In this document: in pieces, positions 1 to 9,000 of the stretch
Numbering within the stretch: position 1 is the stretch's first letter
Layout: each line of letters begins with the position of its first letter
Assembly: GCA_903867185.1 (NCBI GenBank)
Contig: CAIPQK010000171.1
Span: forward strand, 21,428-85,427
Source of the DNA: an uncultured Candidatus Nemicrothrix sp.
Lineage (GTDB): Bacteria > Actinomycetota > Acidimicrobiia > Acidimicrobiales > Acidimicrobilacustridaceae
Reading direction: 5' to 3'
DNA length: 64,000 nt
The notes under the pieces: generated by a model
Seen by the model: only the letters and a program-made list of their open reading frames with translations
The model's database searches: none
What the model was told of the DNA's origin: nothing
Position numbers and translations under genes: made by a program

Positions 1-2
1 TG

Positions 3-365
3 ACCGACGCCGACGTCATCGACTACCTCGGGCACTTCTACGAATTCGTCGCCGTTGAAGGCGACTTCACCATCACTCCTGACTACGCATCTGAGACCGT
101 GCGCCGCTTCTTCGATACCAGCGGCCCCTACGCCGTCATGCAGAAGGCTGCGAACCTCCCCGGAAGCTTCGTGATCATTCAGCGCATCAGCCTCGGCCTC
201 TATGCGATTCTCGGAGAACTCCATGCGACCGGCGACTGGCGCAAGATCGCCGAGGAACTTTGGCCGTTCGTCGATGGCCCTCCATCAACGCCCATGGCCC
301 TCGAAATCGATGCTTGGCGACGCCTTCGCCACCCCGATGCCAAGGGTGCGATGCTGTCACGGTGA
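3..365 (+). CDS. AarF/ABC1/UbiB-family kinase-like protein, C-terminal fragment (5' end outside window)
   Basis: Open frame from the window start; C-terminus LNRI/QRISLGLYAILGELHATGDWRKIAEELWPF resembles actinobacterial AarF proteins; stop overlaps the GTG of bioA. Confidence 0.7.
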   Translation, partial: TDADVIDYLGHFYEFVAVEGDFTITPDYASETVRRFFDTSGPYAVMQKAANLPGSFVIIQRISLGLYAILGELHATGDWRKIAEELWPFVDGPPSTPMALEIDAWRRLRHPDAKGAMLSR

Positions 366-1681
366 CACCCGACGACCAGACGTCCCTGACCAGTGCCCAT
401 GATCGCTGGGTCGACCGAGACGCTGCCGTTGTTTGGCACGGCTTCACTCAGATGTCGACCTATGCCACAAATCGGCCCGTCATCGTGGACTACGCCGAAG
501 GACGAGAACTCGTCGACGTTGATGGAACCCGCTACCTCGATGCGATTTCCTCGCTGTGGGTGACAACGCTCGGCCACCGGGTACCGGAACTCGATGCGGC
601 TGCGCGTGAACAACTCGACCGAGTTGCTCACACCACGATGTTGGGCAACGGAAACCGCATCACGATCGAGTTAGCAGAAGCCCTCGCTCCTCGCGTGCCC
701 GTCAGCGAACCACATTTTCTCTTTGCCTCCGATGGCGCTGCTGCGGTTGAGCAAGCAATCAAAATCGCGTTTCAGTACTGGACGAATCAGGGCATCACCT
801 CCAGAACTCGGTATCTCGCTCTCGGCGGGGCCTACCACGGCGACACCATCGGGGCTATCTCGATCGGCGCCGGTGGATTCGGAACAGACATGTTCGATCC
901 GCTGCGCTTCGATGTTCTGCGCGCTCCCGGCTATGACGATCTCGGCTGGGCCGATACTGCCGTTGCGATGGTCGCCGCCCATGCACACGAACTCGCCGCC
1001 GTTGTCATCGAACCACTCGTTCAAGGCGCTGCGGGCATGTGGGTCACCGACCCCGAATCCGTCGAACGCGTCGGCGACGCATGCCGTGAACACAATGTCT
1101 TGCTTATTGCCGATGAAGTTGCCACTGGGTTCGGAAGAACTGGCACGTTGTTCGCGACCGAACAATGCCGAATCCGTCCCGACATCATGTGCATTGGCAA
1201 AGGTCTCACTGGCGGGTATCTCGCTATGGCTGCGACCGTGGCCTCTCGGCGCGTTTACGAGGCCTTCCTTGGCCCTGACCTCAGCGAGATGACGCTCTAT
1301 CACGGACACTCTTTTTCTGGCAATGCACTCGCTGCGGCTGTCGCGCTTCGCCACCTCCAACTCTTCGAAGAACTCGAGGTGTTGGCCAACGTTCGCGATC
1401 GCGCGGCACAACTCCACGACCGCCTTTCAACCTTGGCGGCAAACAACACCGCAATCAAGGTTGTGCGTCAACGTGGCCTAATGGTCGGCGTAGAGCTCAA
1501 TCCACCCGCCGATGATCTTCGCTGGGGTAGGCGTGTCTGCGCTGCGTCAGTCGAACGCGGTGTCCTGCTCCGACCGCTCGGTGACGTCGTCGTGATCATG
1601 CCCATCCTCACTTCTACCGCCGATGAGATCGACCGCATTGTCGATGTCTTAGCCGCATCCATTACTGAGGTGTGCTCGTAG
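362..1681 (+). CDS. bioA: adenosylmethionine-8-amino-7-oxononanoate aminotransferase
   Basis: Class III aminotransferase motifs (LIADEVATGFGRTG, GKGLTGGYLAMAAT, YHGHSFSGNALAAAVA); GTG start at 362 overlaps upstream stop; followed by bioF and bioD. Confidence 0.95.
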   Translation: MTPDDQTSLTSAHDRWVDRDAAVVWHGFTQMSTYATNRPVIVDYAEGRELVDVDGTRYLDAISSLWVTTLGHRVPELDAAAREQLDRVAHTTMLGNGNRITIELAEALAPRVPVSEPHFLFASDGAAAVEQAIKIAFQYWTNQGITSRTRYLALGGAYHGDTIGAISIGAGGFGTDMFDPLRFDVLRAPGYDDLGWADTAVAMVAAHAHELAAVVIEPLVQGAAGMWVTDPESVERVGDACREHNVLLIADEVATGFGRTGTLFATEQCRIRPDIMCIGKGLTGGYLAMAATVASRRVYEAFLGPDLSEMTLYHGHSFSGNALAAAVALRHLQLFEELEVLANVRDRAAQLHDRLSTLAANNTAIKVVRQRGLMVGVELNPPADDLRWGRRVCAASVERGVLLRPLGDVVVIMPILTSTADEIDRIVDVLAASITEVCS

Positions 1682-2829
1682 TGAGCGAGAACCAACCGAG
1701 CGATTGGCCCACGTGGCTTATTGCCGAAACAGATTCGATCAAGAGCAGCGACCGGTGGAGATCTCCACGCTCTTTTGACGCGAGTGGACCCACCGGAATC
1801 CTCAACGGTCAAACCGTTGTTTCGTTCGCCTCAAATGACTACCTCGGACTCACCTCTCATCCGGCGGTAAAGGCTGCCGCTCAAGATGCGATTGACCGCT
1901 GGGGAACTGGCTCCGGAGCGTCTCGCCTTGTCGTTGGCTCCCGACCAATTCATCACGAACTTGAACTCAACCTCGCCCGATGGCGAGGCACCGAATCGGC
2001 AGTTCTCTTCCCCACCGGATTCGCAGCAAACCTCGGACTTCTTGCGACCCTCGGCGGACGCGGTGTCGTCATTCATTCTGACGAACTCAACCATGCGTCG
2101 ATCATCGACGGTTGCCGAATGGCCCGTTCCAATGGCGCCGAGGTTCTCACCTATCCCCACCTCGATCTTGAAACACTCGCCGCAAACTTGGAATCTCATT
2201 CCGATACTCGCCAGATAGTCGTCACCGACTCTGTGTTCTCAATGGATGGCGACGTTGCGCCAATCGCTCAACTGGCAGCACTTTGTGCTCGCTCTTCGGC
2301 ATTGCTCATTCTCGACGAAGCACACTCCGTCCTCGAACCCACACCGCCGCCAAACCTCGGCGGCGCGACCATCGTCCAAGTTGGCACTCTCTCGAAAACA
2401 CTGGGCGCACTCGGAGGTTTCGTTGCGGGACCAGCCTCTGTTATCGACCTTCTCGTTAATCGTGCTCGGACCTACATCTTTACAACCGCTCCGAGTCCCG
2501 CCGATTCGGCGGCTGCACTCGCTGCAATTCAGATTCTTCAATCAGACGAGGGCGTGGCGCTGCGTGATCGCCTGCGATCATCGGTCGATCGCGTTCGACC
2601 CAATCACTCATCTCCCATCGTCCCTATTGTCCTCGGTGATGAAGTTGCCGCCCTTCGCGCATCACAACAACTTCTCGAACGCGGCCTTCTCGTCCCCGCG
2701 ATTCGCCCCCCAACCGTGCCGGTCGGATCAAGCCGCCTGCGCGTGGCGTTGTCGGCGGCCCATACTGATGAGCAGATCGATGAACTGCTCAATGCTCTGG
2801 ACACGTTGGAAACGGATACTGGCCGATGA
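1681..2829 (+). CDS. bioF: 8-amino-7-oxononanoate synthase
   Basis: AOS family: FASNDYLGLTSHPAV, DEAHSVLE, GTLSKTLGALGGFVAG; in bio operon. Start could be GTG 1672 or 1681. Confidence 0.95.
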   Translation: MSENQPSDWPTWLIAETDSIKSSDRWRSPRSFDASGPTGILNGQTVVSFASNDYLGLTSHPAVKAAAQDAIDRWGTGSGASRLVVGSRPIHHELELNLARWRGTESAVLFPTGFAANLGLLATLGGRGVVIHSDELNHASIIDGCRMARSNGAEVLTYPHLDLETLAANLESHSDTRQIVVTDSVFSMDGDVAPIAQLAALCARSSALLILDEAHSVLEPTPPPNLGGATIVQVGTLSKTLGALGGFVAGPASVIDLLVNRARTYIFTTAPSPADSAAALAAIQILQSDEGVALRDRLRSSVDRVRPNHSSPIVPIVLGDEVAALRASQQLLERGLLVPAIRPPTVPVGSSRLRVALSAAHTDEQIDELLNALDTLETDTGR

Positions 2830-3488
2830 CCTTCGACGGATTGCGACCACAACGCCTTGTCGTTGTTGTAGGAACTGGGACTGAAGTTGGAAAGACCTGG
2901 GTCGCGGCCCGCCTTCTTCGTGATCTGCGAGCCAACGGAGTCGATGTCGCTGCACGCAAACCTGTGCAATCGTTCGATCCTGACGATTCACTGACAGATG
3001 CGCATCACCTTGCTGACGCATCGGGCGAACATCCGACCGACGTCTGTCCTCGACATCGCTGGTATCCGATTGCAATGGCGCCGCCAATGGCCGCCGACGC
3101 GCTAGCTCGTCCCGCGTTCTCTGTCGAGGATCTTGCAGCGGAAATCCAGTGGCCACTGCCAGCTCCCGATGTCGCCTTTGTTGAAACCGCGGGTGGTATC
3201 CGTTCACCAATAGCAAGCAATGGCGATGCGATTTCGCTCATTGAACTTCTGCAGCCCGACATTGTGCTTCTCGTCGCTGACGCCGGGCTCGGCACCATCA
3301 ACTCCATTCTTCTTAGCCTCGAAGCAATCAATAGTGGCGCCCATGTCGCCACCCCTATTGTTGTTTTAAATCGATTCGATCCTGCCGATGATTTACATCG
3401 TCGCAATCGCGACTGGCTCACCAAGCATCTCGACGTCGACGTACTTTCAAGCGTCCCAGCAGTACTGGCAAAAATCAAAGCAACCTGA
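2826..3488 (+). CDS. bioD: dethiobiotin synthase
   Basis: VVVGTGTEVGKTWVAARL P-loop, VETAGGIRSPI, overlaps bioF by 4 nt. Confidence 0.93.
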   Translation: MTFDGLRPQRLVVVVGTGTEVGKTWVAARLLRDLRANGVDVAARKPVQSFDPDDSLTDAHHLADASGEHPTDVCPRHRWYPIAMAPPMAADALARPAFSVEDLAAEIQWPLPAPDVAFVETAGGIRSPIASNGDAISLIELLQPDIVLLVADAGLGTINSILLSLEAINSGAHVATPIVVLNRFDPADDLHRRNRDWLTKHLDVDVLSSVPAVLAKIKAT

Positions 3489-3561
3489 GAATTTCCGCCC
3501 GATCAGGTCCTAGGTTCTCGTCGCCGGTACCGTCTCATACAGAACATCGCAAGAACTACTG

Positions 3562-4440
3562 GTGAGGGGTGGGGAGATGATCAAAGAATCGAAGTCCTCG
3601 CAACCTACCGATCCAACGTTGACCCTCACCGAAGCAGCGGATCTTCTCGGCGTGCATTACATGACGGTGTATCGCTATGTCCGCACCGGTCGTCTTCCAG
3701 CAGTGAAAGCCGGGGGCGGCTGGCTCGTCAACAAATCCGCAATCGATGACTTCGCTTCGACCCCGCCGACTACCAAATCTGAGGGAAATGTCGACTGGCC
3801 GGCTCGGCTCGGTGACCGACTGTTGGCAGGGGACGAAGCCGGCGCGTGGAACGTGATCGAGGCATCGATGACCTCGGGGCTCGAACCTTCAGAGGTGTAC
3901 CTCGACGCGCTTGCTCCTGCTCTTGCCGCTATCGGAAGTGCTTGGGCGGCCGGCGAAATTTCGATCGCCGATGAACATCGCGCGACTGCAGTCACAAACC
4001 GCCTGATCGGTCGTCTCGGTCCACGTTTTCACCGCCCTGGACAAACTCGCGGAACAATCGTTCTTGGGGCAGTAGCGGGCGACCATCATGCTGTTCCGAC
4101 AGCGATCGCTTCGGACTTACTTCGCGGCAATGGATTCACTGTCTTCGACCTTGGCGCCAATTCGCCGGTTGAATCGTTCCTCGACACGGCGGGGAGCGCC
4201 GACCGATTGATCGCAGTTGGAATCACTTCAAGCGCTGCCGGCACCGATGATCAAATGATCGCCACTGTCGCCGCCATCAAGGAAGAACTTCAGTGCCCGG
4301 TCGTCATCGGTGGCCACGGGATCGGTTCCAAAGCACGCGATGCCCATCCCGACGCCATCACAGCATCAGCCACCGAGATGCTTCTTGCATTTAACGAAAT
4401 TGCAGAATTAGCAATCTCCGCTCGCACAAAAACCGCCTAA
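3562..4440 (+). CDS. HTH (excisionase-type) / cobalamin-binding transcriptional regulator, CarH-like sensor module
   Basis: N-terminal LTLTEAADLLGVHYMTVYRYVRTGRLPAVKAGGGWLVNKSAIDDF (HTH_17-like); central W-AAGEISIAD-EH (Wx9EH); GDHHAVP (DxHxx) and VVIGGHGIG of a B12-binding Rossmann domain. Confidence 0.85.
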   Translation: MRGGEMIKESKSSQPTDPTLTLTEAADLLGVHYMTVYRYVRTGRLPAVKAGGGWLVNKSAIDDFASTPPTTKSEGNVDWPARLGDRLLAGDEAGAWNVIEASMTSGLEPSEVYLDALAPALAAIGSAWAAGEISIADEHRATAVTNRLIGRLGPRFHRPGQTRGTIVLGAVAGDHHAVPTAIASDLLRGNGFTVFDLGANSPVESFLDTAGSADRLIAVGITSSAAGTDDQMIATVAAIKEELQCPVVIGGHGIGSKARDAHPDAITASATEMLLAFNEIAELAISARTKTA

Positions 4441-4444
4441 GTGG

Positions 4445-5410
4445 TCAGGCGGGCACCGGCGTAAGCGCTGGCCTACCGGCGAGTACGGCACTGACGTTCT
4501 CGCAACACAGTCGCACCATGTCGCCGCGTGCCAACGTCGATGCTGAACCCAAGTGCGGTGCCAGCACAACATTGTCAAGACTTAACAAGCCTTCAGTGAT
4601 TTTTGGTTCGAATTCATACACATCGAGACCGGCAGCAGCGAGACGCCCATCACGAAGCGCAGCAACTAGCTCAACTTCATCGATCAGTGCACCGCGGGCC
4701 GTATTCACCAGCACTGCAGTGGACTTCATCAACTGAAACGTTTGTTGATTAAACAGGTGTCGGCTGTGCTCATTCAGTGGCGCATGCAGCGAAAGAAAGT
4801 CCGAGCGACGTAGCAACTGATCAAAAGAAACAAATTCAGCACCAAGCGATGACTCGATTTCAGGAGCAACACGATTGCGATTGAAGTAGATGATCTCCAT
4901 TCCGAAACCCTTACCCCGCCTAGCGACTGCTTGACCGATTGCACCCATTCCAACAATGCCCAGCGTTCGCCCCTGCAGCGGTTCGCCAAGTAACTGCATC
5001 GGACCCCAACCGGTCCACTCCCCCGAACGCACCATTCGCTCGCCGGCCCCAAGGTTCCGCGCCGCGGCAAGAAGTAGCGCCCACGCAAGATCGGCAGTGG
5101 CTTCGGTAAGCACCCCAGGCGTGTTCGTGACCTCGATGCCGCGTTTTCGGGCTGCGCCGACATCGATGTTGTCGTACCCAACCGCATAGTTGGCGATGAC
5201 CTTTAACGCCGGTGCCGAATCGAGCAGTTCGACATCGATTCGATCACTCAGCATGCAGATCAGTGCATCGGCTTCGCGAACCCCATCGAGTAATTCCTCT
5301 CGGCTGAGCGGCCGATCTTCGGGATTCGATCGCACGGCAAATCCGGAATCATTTAGAAGATCAATCCCCGGAGCGGGCAGTGGGCGCGTAACGAAGATGT
5401 GAGAAGCCAT
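4445..5410 (-). CDS. D-2-hydroxyacid dehydrogenase, glyoxylate/hydroxypyruvate reductase type
   Basis: IFVTRPLPAPGIDLL start, NYAVGYDNIDVGAARKRGIEVTNTPGVLTEATADLA, GIVGMGAIGQAVARRGKGFGM, VNTARGALIDE. Confidence 0.88.
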   Translation of the reverse strand: MASHIFVTRPLPAPGIDLLNDSGFAVRSNPEDRPLSREELLDGVREADALICMLSDRIDVELLDSAPALKVIANYAVGYDNIDVGAARKRGIEVTNTPGVLTEATADLAWALLLAAARNLGAGERMVRSGEWTGWGPMQLLGEPLQGRTLGIVGMGAIGQAVARRGKGFGMEIIYFNRNRVAPEIESSLGAEFVSFDQLLRRSDFLSLHAPLNEHSRHLFNQQTFQLMKSTAVLVNTARGALIDEVELVAALRDGRLAAAGLDVYEFEPKITEGLLSLDNVVLAPHLGSASTLARGDMVRLCCENVSAVLAGRPALTPVPA

Positions 5411-5432
5411 AGGACACCGTGCCACAACTGAC

Positions 5433-6272
5433 TCAGTTGATGGTGCTTCCTGTTTCCGCTGGAACAAACGTCACTGGGGCCTCGAACGCCGCTCGGCGGG
5501 CCACCCTTCGCAGTGCACCAAGTACTGGTCGTCCGGCGACGACGAGAAACAACGCGGTAAACGCGGCGCGGGGAATATCAAACCCGAATGACGTGGTGAC
5601 GTGGAAACCCCAAAACCGGCGAAGGTTCTCGGCCACCGAATCACCAGCGACATAGGAAACGGTCGTGTCACCTGAACTCACAAATGGCCAGAACCAAAGG
5701 TTCATGACCAATCCATAAGCGAGAGCGGCTACGGCCCCATACGTCGCAAGCAGGGCAATCTCAATGCGTCCACGTGCCGGAGGGAGACAGCCGGCGAAGA
5801 ACCCGATCCATGCCGCACCGAACATCTGGAACGGGAGCCATGGGCCGACGCCGCCTGTAATGAGTGCACTGACCAAGAGTGTCAGTGCACCAAGAACAAA
5901 ACCAAAGCCCCGACCAAATACTCGGCCTGCCGGGATAAGGAGGAAGAACACCGGCTCGAAGCCCGCCACTCCTCCACTTGGGAGTCGCAACACCGCCCCA
6001 CTCGCGGCGAGCACACCGAGCAGCGCTACCGATTTTGCGTCGAGAGAGCCATCGGCCAACTCGGCAAGTATCACTCCGATCAAAAGCGGAATGAGGATCA
6101 CAAAAATCCAAGGAGCGTCGGCGCTATGTGAAGCATCAAGCGCAGAGTTTGCGGAGGCGAAGAGGGGCCAAGCAAAAGCGACGACACCCAGAGCGAACGC
6201 GGCAATGAGCAATGCCCACGATGTCGGCCCTAAACGAACTACGTCGATCCGATGCAGTCCGGATCGTTTCAT
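5433..6272 (-). CDS. ECF transporter S component (substrate-binding membrane subunit), CbrT-like
   Basis: Multi-TM protein with GFGFVLGALTLLVSALITGGVGPWLPFQMFGAAWIGFFAG; overlaps the EcfA gene; downstream of EcfT. Confidence 0.8.
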   Translation of the reverse strand: MKRSGLHRIDVVRLGPTSWALLIAAFALGVVAFAWPLFASANSALDASHSADAPWIFVILIPLLIGVILAELADGSLDAKSVALLGVLAASGAVLRLPSGGVAGFEPVFFLLIPAGRVFGRGFGFVLGALTLLVSALITGGVGPWLPFQMFGAAWIGFFAGCLPPARGRIEIALLATYGAVAALAYGLVMNLWFWPFVSSGDTTVSYVAGDSVAENLRRFWGFHVTTSFGFDIPRAAFTALFLVVAGRPVLGALRRVARRAAFEAPVTFVPAETGSTIN

Positions 6273-7903
6273 GAGAAGGGAAGATCCCCAACCGAGGCAA
6301 GAGCGAGTTCGACTTCGTGCACTGTCAGCAGCGGTAACGGAGCAAGAACTTTCGCTACTTGCGGCGCAAACACTGGTGAATGGATCACAACATCACGAGC
6401 AGGACCATCGGACACGACCTCGCCTTCGGCAAGCACTACACATCGGTCGGCGACCGCTGCAACCACTTCGACATCGTGCGTCGCGATAACGACTGCGTGA
6501 CCTTTAACGGCCAATTGACTGAGAACCGCAACCAGTCGTTGCTTCGCTCCGTAATCAAGTCCTCGCGTCGGTTCGTCAAGCAGCAATAACGGCGGCTCTG
6601 ACGCCAAAACAATTGAGAGAGCCAGCCCTAGACGTTGCCCCTCTGAAAGATCACGGGGATGAGCAGTCGCCTTGATGTCTGGAACAATTTGATCAAGTAC
6701 CGAACGTGTCGTTCCAGCGGTGAGGCCCGCGTCGCGATCAGACGCACTGCATTCGGCGGCAACCGTGTCGTGATACAGCAAGACACCACTATCTTGCGGA
6801 ACCAACCCAGCGACACGAACGACGTCATGAGCCGAAAGCCGGTGCGGCTCCGCGCCCATCACTCGCACCGTGCCCGAAGCGGGTTCGCGCAGCCCAACCA
6901 GATGATTCAGCAAAGTGGACTTTCCTGCGCCGTTGCGACCCATCAGCGCAACAACCTCTCCAGCCCGGAACTGCAGTTCGATGCCGCGCAGTGCAGTGAC
7001 TGGCCCATATGAAGCTTGAAGCCCGTCGGTTATCGCAACAACCTCACCGACCACGCGCGGGGTTCGTCGAAACGCAGACAGTTCAACTTCGGCGAGTCGC
7101 TCACGCAACGGGCCCGCAAGACGGCGGGCATCTCGCACCGAAAGAGGAAGTGGCGACCAACCAGCTAAACGACCGAGTTCGACTACCGGTGGCGCAACTG
7201 ATGATTGACCAAAAACTTCGGCAGGCGTACCCACGATGACAGGGCGGCCATCGCCAGGAACCATCACGATCCGATCGGCATACTGAACGACTCGTTCGAG
7301 CCGATGCTCCGCGATAAGCACCGTGATTCCGAGGTCATGGACCAAACGAGTGAGCGCGGCGAGCACCTCCTCGGCTGCTGCTGGGTCGAGGGCAGACGTT
7401 GGTTCATCGAGAACGAGTACTCGCGGACCAGCCGTGAGTACCGCTCCAATCGCTACTCGTTGCTGCTGTCCACCCGAAAGTGATGCCAAAGGCCGGTATC
7501 GAATTTCGTGCAGACCAAGTAGATCGAGAATGTCTTCAACGCGACGGCGCATGACCTCAGGCGCAACACCGAGGTTTTCCATTGCATAGGCCAGTTCGTC
7601 TTCGACGTAATCGGTGACGAATCCAGCGGCCGGATCTTGACCGACGACTCCAACGACGTCGGCGAGATCTCGAGGCGGAAGATCAGCCGTGCTCTTCCCG
7701 TCAATGACGACTGATCCAGCGAGCACGCCACCAGAAAAGCGCGGAACTAAACCGTTGACGGCACGCAACAAGGTGGACTTCCCGGAACCGGTGACGCCAA
7801 CAACAAGACACAACTCGCCTTCGGGAACTTCGAAAGAGACATCCACCAACGTCGGAGCGTCGGCTTCGGGATAGGTGATCGTCACATGTTCAAACCGAAT
7901 CAT
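6269..7903 (-). CDS. ECF transporter ATPase, two fused ABC domains
   Basis: Two Walker A motifs (GVTGSGKST, GRNGAGKST), two signature/Walker B sets (LSGGQQQRVAIGAV...LVLDEPT; LSEGQRLGLALSIV...LLLDEPT); ATG at 7903 overlaps EcfT stop. Confidence 0.9.
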   Translation of the reverse strand: MIRFEHVTITYPEADAPTLVDVSFEVPEGELCLVVGVTGSGKSTLLRAVNGLVPRFSGGVLAGSVVIDGKSTADLPPRDLADVVGVVGQDPAAGFVTDYVEDELAYAMENLGVAPEVMRRRVEDILDLLGLHEIRYRPLASLSGGQQQRVAIGAVLTAGPRVLVLDEPTSALDPAAAEEVLAALTRLVHDLGITVLIAEHRLERVVQYADRIVMVPGDGRPVIVGTPAEVFGQSSVAPPVVELGRLAGWSPLPLSVRDARRLAGPLRERLAEVELSAFRRTPRVVGEVVAITDGLQASYGPVTALRGIELQFRAGEVVALMGRNGAGKSTLLNHLVGLREPASGTVRVMGAEPHRLSAHDVVRVAGLVPQDSGVLLYHDTVAAECSASDRDAGLTAGTTRSVLDQIVPDIKATAHPRDLSEGQRLGLALSIVLASEPPLLLLDEPTRGLDYGAKQRLVAVLSQLAVKGHAVVIATHDVEVVAAVADRCVVLAEGEVVSDGPARDVVIHSPVFAPQVAKVLAPLPLLTVHEVELALASVGDLPFS

Positions 7904-9000
7904 GCGGCGACCGCCATCGGTGTTGACAGCGTTGCGAGTGTCGGGGGCGTTGGAGCGAACCATGCCGGAAGCGTCGCAACCAGAAGGCCGACGACCGCAA
8001 CTATTGGAACCGCAGGCACCTCGAGCGGGTTCGTCGACGGAGTGAGCGCGTCGCCCATTCTCCCTGCCAGAACAAACGATGCAAGAGCTATCAGGCCAGC
8101 GAGCGAAACGATCCATTCCGGTTTCACCCACGGATCAGGTCGATAGCGAGTCCGCTCGGCGGAACGACCGCTAGCGGCGAGAGAACCCACCAAAGCGACC
8201 ACCCCTAGAGCGAGCGCGGGGATCCGGAACATCGTGGGTGCCCCTGGGTCAAGGAGTCCATACGAGCCAATCGCAATGGCGACGAGGCCCACCAGAACCA
8301 AACCAACCGAACGACGACGCTGGGAGACCGACGCTCCACCTCGTCGGCCGTAACCACGACTGTCCATTGACGCAGCGAGAGCAACAGCCCGATCGAGCGC
8401 GCCTTCAAGTACCGGCAAGGCTGACGCCGACCATGCTCGAAATCCACGATCGGAACGTCCACGAAGGCGACGCGCTTCACGAACTTGGCGAGATGCGACA
8501 ATTGCCTGCGGCGCAAATGTAAATGCCACTGTCACCGCTACCCCTGCTTCATAAAGCACTGTGGGAAGGGCTCGCAGCATTCGATAGGGACTGCATAACG
8601 AGGTCGCTGCCCCGAAACAGGCCAACACCGTCGCAAGCCGAAGTCCTTGGTAGAACGCCGCCATCAATGATTCGATCGTGACTGGTCCACCCAGACTCAC
8701 TCCAGCTGCCCAGGACGGAAGGGTGACCTCGGGGATGGAAAAGAGTGTCGTGCCAGGAACTCGAACCCCGAAAAGGATCTGGAACACAAGTCGGACAGCA
8801 ATCACGATGAGTCCGAGTCGCAAGAAACTTGCGAATGATCGCGACCACGGAACATCGGTTCGACGGGAAACCACAACCCATCCGGTGACAGCAATGATGA
8901 GGCAGAGCAACACCGGATTCGTCGTGCGCAATGCGCATGCAGCGAGTGCCACCGCCCACAACCACCATGCTCCCGGATGCAGCAGTCGCGGCGCAGTCAT
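7900..9000 (-). CDS. ECF transporter transmembrane T component
   Basis: Multi-TM; AxxSMDSRGYGRR and VREARRLRGRSDRGFRAW motifs typical of CbiQ/EcfT coupling helices. Confidence 0.87.
   Translation of the reverse strand: MTAPRLLHPGAWWLWAVALAACALRTTNPVLLCLIIAVTGWVVVSRRTDVPWSRSFASFLRLGLIVIAVRLVFQILFGVRVPGTTLFSIPEVTLPSWAAGVSLGGPVTIESLMAAFYQGLRLATVLACFGAATSLCSPYRMLRALPTVLYEAGVAVTVAFTFAPQAIVASRQVREARRLRGRSDRGFRAWSASALPVLEGALDRAVALAASMDSRGYGRRGGASVSQRRRSVGLVLVGLVAIAIGSYGLLDPGAPTMFRIPALALGVVALVGSLAASGRSAERTRYRPDPWVKPEWIVSLAGLIALASFVLAGRMGDALTPSTNPLEVPAVPIVAVVGLLVATLPAWFAPTPPTLATLSTPMAVAA

Noticed and set aside
671-1417. 248-aa minus-strand ORF antisense to bioA
   Set aside because: bioA frame is unambiguous; antisense product has no recognisable motifs
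5764-6489. 241-aa plus-strand ORF antisense to ecfS/ecfA
   Set aside because: Low-complexity Ser/Pro/Arg-rich shadow frame across two clearly coding minus-strand genes
6269-8131. Longer 620-aa version of the ECF ATPase
   Set aside because: The first 76 residues overlap ecfT and are low-complexity; the ABC domain starts at MIRFEHVTITYP (ATG 7903) with ATGA coupling
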